Of a DNA stretch of 64,000 nucleotides, positions 63,925-64,000 are shown one piece after another. Positions within the stretch are counted from its first letter, which is position 1. Each line of letters starts with the position of its first letter. The DNA is from Pseudoclavibacter sp. AY1F1 (GTDB taxonomy: Bacteria > Actinomycetota > Actinomycetes > Actinomycetales > Microbacteriaceae): assembly GCF_002931075.1 (NCBI RefSeq), contig NZ_PSTQ01000002.1:372001-436000 (forward strand). The letters run 5' to 3'. The notes below the pieces were generated by a model. That model was given only the letters and a program-made list of their open reading frames with translations. It searched no databases and was not told the DNA's origin. A program made the position numbers and the translations under genes.

Positions 63925-63963
63925 GGTAATGGCCCAGTCCAGCGCGCGGACCTGGGTATTACC
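63925..63963. promoter_or_regulatory. Inverted repeat upstream of the MHS transporter
   Basis: GGTAAT (63925-63930) mirrors ATTACC (63958-63963), with inner pairs CCCAG/CTGGG and TCC/GGA. It could be an operator or leader hairpin 28 bp before the start. A further GC hairpin lies at about 63970-63985; otherwise the last 100 bases hold nothing recognisable. Confidence 0.5.
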
Positions 63964-64000
63964 GGGACGCCTCCGCGAGGCGGAGCGCTATAAGCGCGTA

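Overview
The window is GC-rich, densely coded DNA from an actinobacterium, most likely a member of Micrococcales close to Microbacteriaceae. This is inferred from gene content and style, not from a marker gene. Supporting content includes a group II truncated haemoglobin, an Rv2466c-type (mycothiol-linked) nitroreductase relative, an oligoribonuclease gene followed by tRNA-His, a giant SCO7613-like membrane protein, a DtxR/IdeR-type iron box, many GTG starts and four-base ATGA/GTGA overlaps. It reads as chromosomal housekeeping and transport sequence. I see no transposase, integrase, phage gene, CRISPR array or rRNA.

Layout. 1-2.8 kb (minus): treY (cut by the window edge) and glgX/treX, for glycogen and trehalose metabolism. 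3-7.1 kb: a GerW-like protein, then a TPP riboswitch controlling an ECF-type thiamine or precursor transporter (ykoE-ykoD-ykoC) and a P-loop kinase-like gene. 7.1-12.4 kb: a palindromic element, small membrane and metallopeptidase genes, a methyltransferase, trpF, and a divergent LysR/EamA-exporter pair. 12.4-16.9 kb: terminator, tRNA-His and orn, tRNA-Arg, an SGNH hydrolase, a Cys-cluster protein of unknown function, and a TetR gene whose start overlaps that of a small membrane protein. 17-20.6 kb: a large Orn/Lys/Arg-type decarboxylase and an HxlR/NTF2-like divergent pair. 20.6-23.7 kb: a copper operon (copZ, a small membrane protein, copA, csoR) behind two CsoR-like boxes. 23.8-34.6 kb: nadE, msrA, ssb, a lipoprotein, ettA, two thioesterases, gdhA, mscS-glbO and a glutathione peroxidase. 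34.6-39.4 kb: pepN, the nitroreductase relative, rpiB and a Nei/Fpg glycosylase. 39.4-48 kb: the 1,871-residue membrane protein, a DUF6891-like protein, a GNAT enzyme and a DUF2252 protein. 48-54.8 kb: an iron-siderophore locus (siderophore-interacting protein fused to a methyltransferase-like domain, a binding lipoprotein, an AraC regulator, two FecCD permeases and an ATPase) with an iron box in the divergent promoter. 54.9-64 kb: a stand-alone MurE-like ligase, head-to-head tRNA-Pro and tRNA-Gly, an SNF2 ATPase, a YcaQ-type winged-helix protein, an ArsR/SRPBCC pair and an MHS-family transporter.

The most unexpected pattern links five separate loci (msrA, tesB, the DUF6891-like gene, the siderophore-interacting fusion and the MurE-like gene). 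In each, the 3' end of the gene, including the stop codon, lies in a short tandem repeat. The unit lengths are 20, 20, 13, 16 and 29 bp, and none is divisible by three. In two of the five the later copies repeat a stop codon, so stops fall in successive frames. In one the stop has been lost from the first copies and the protein now runs through the repeats.
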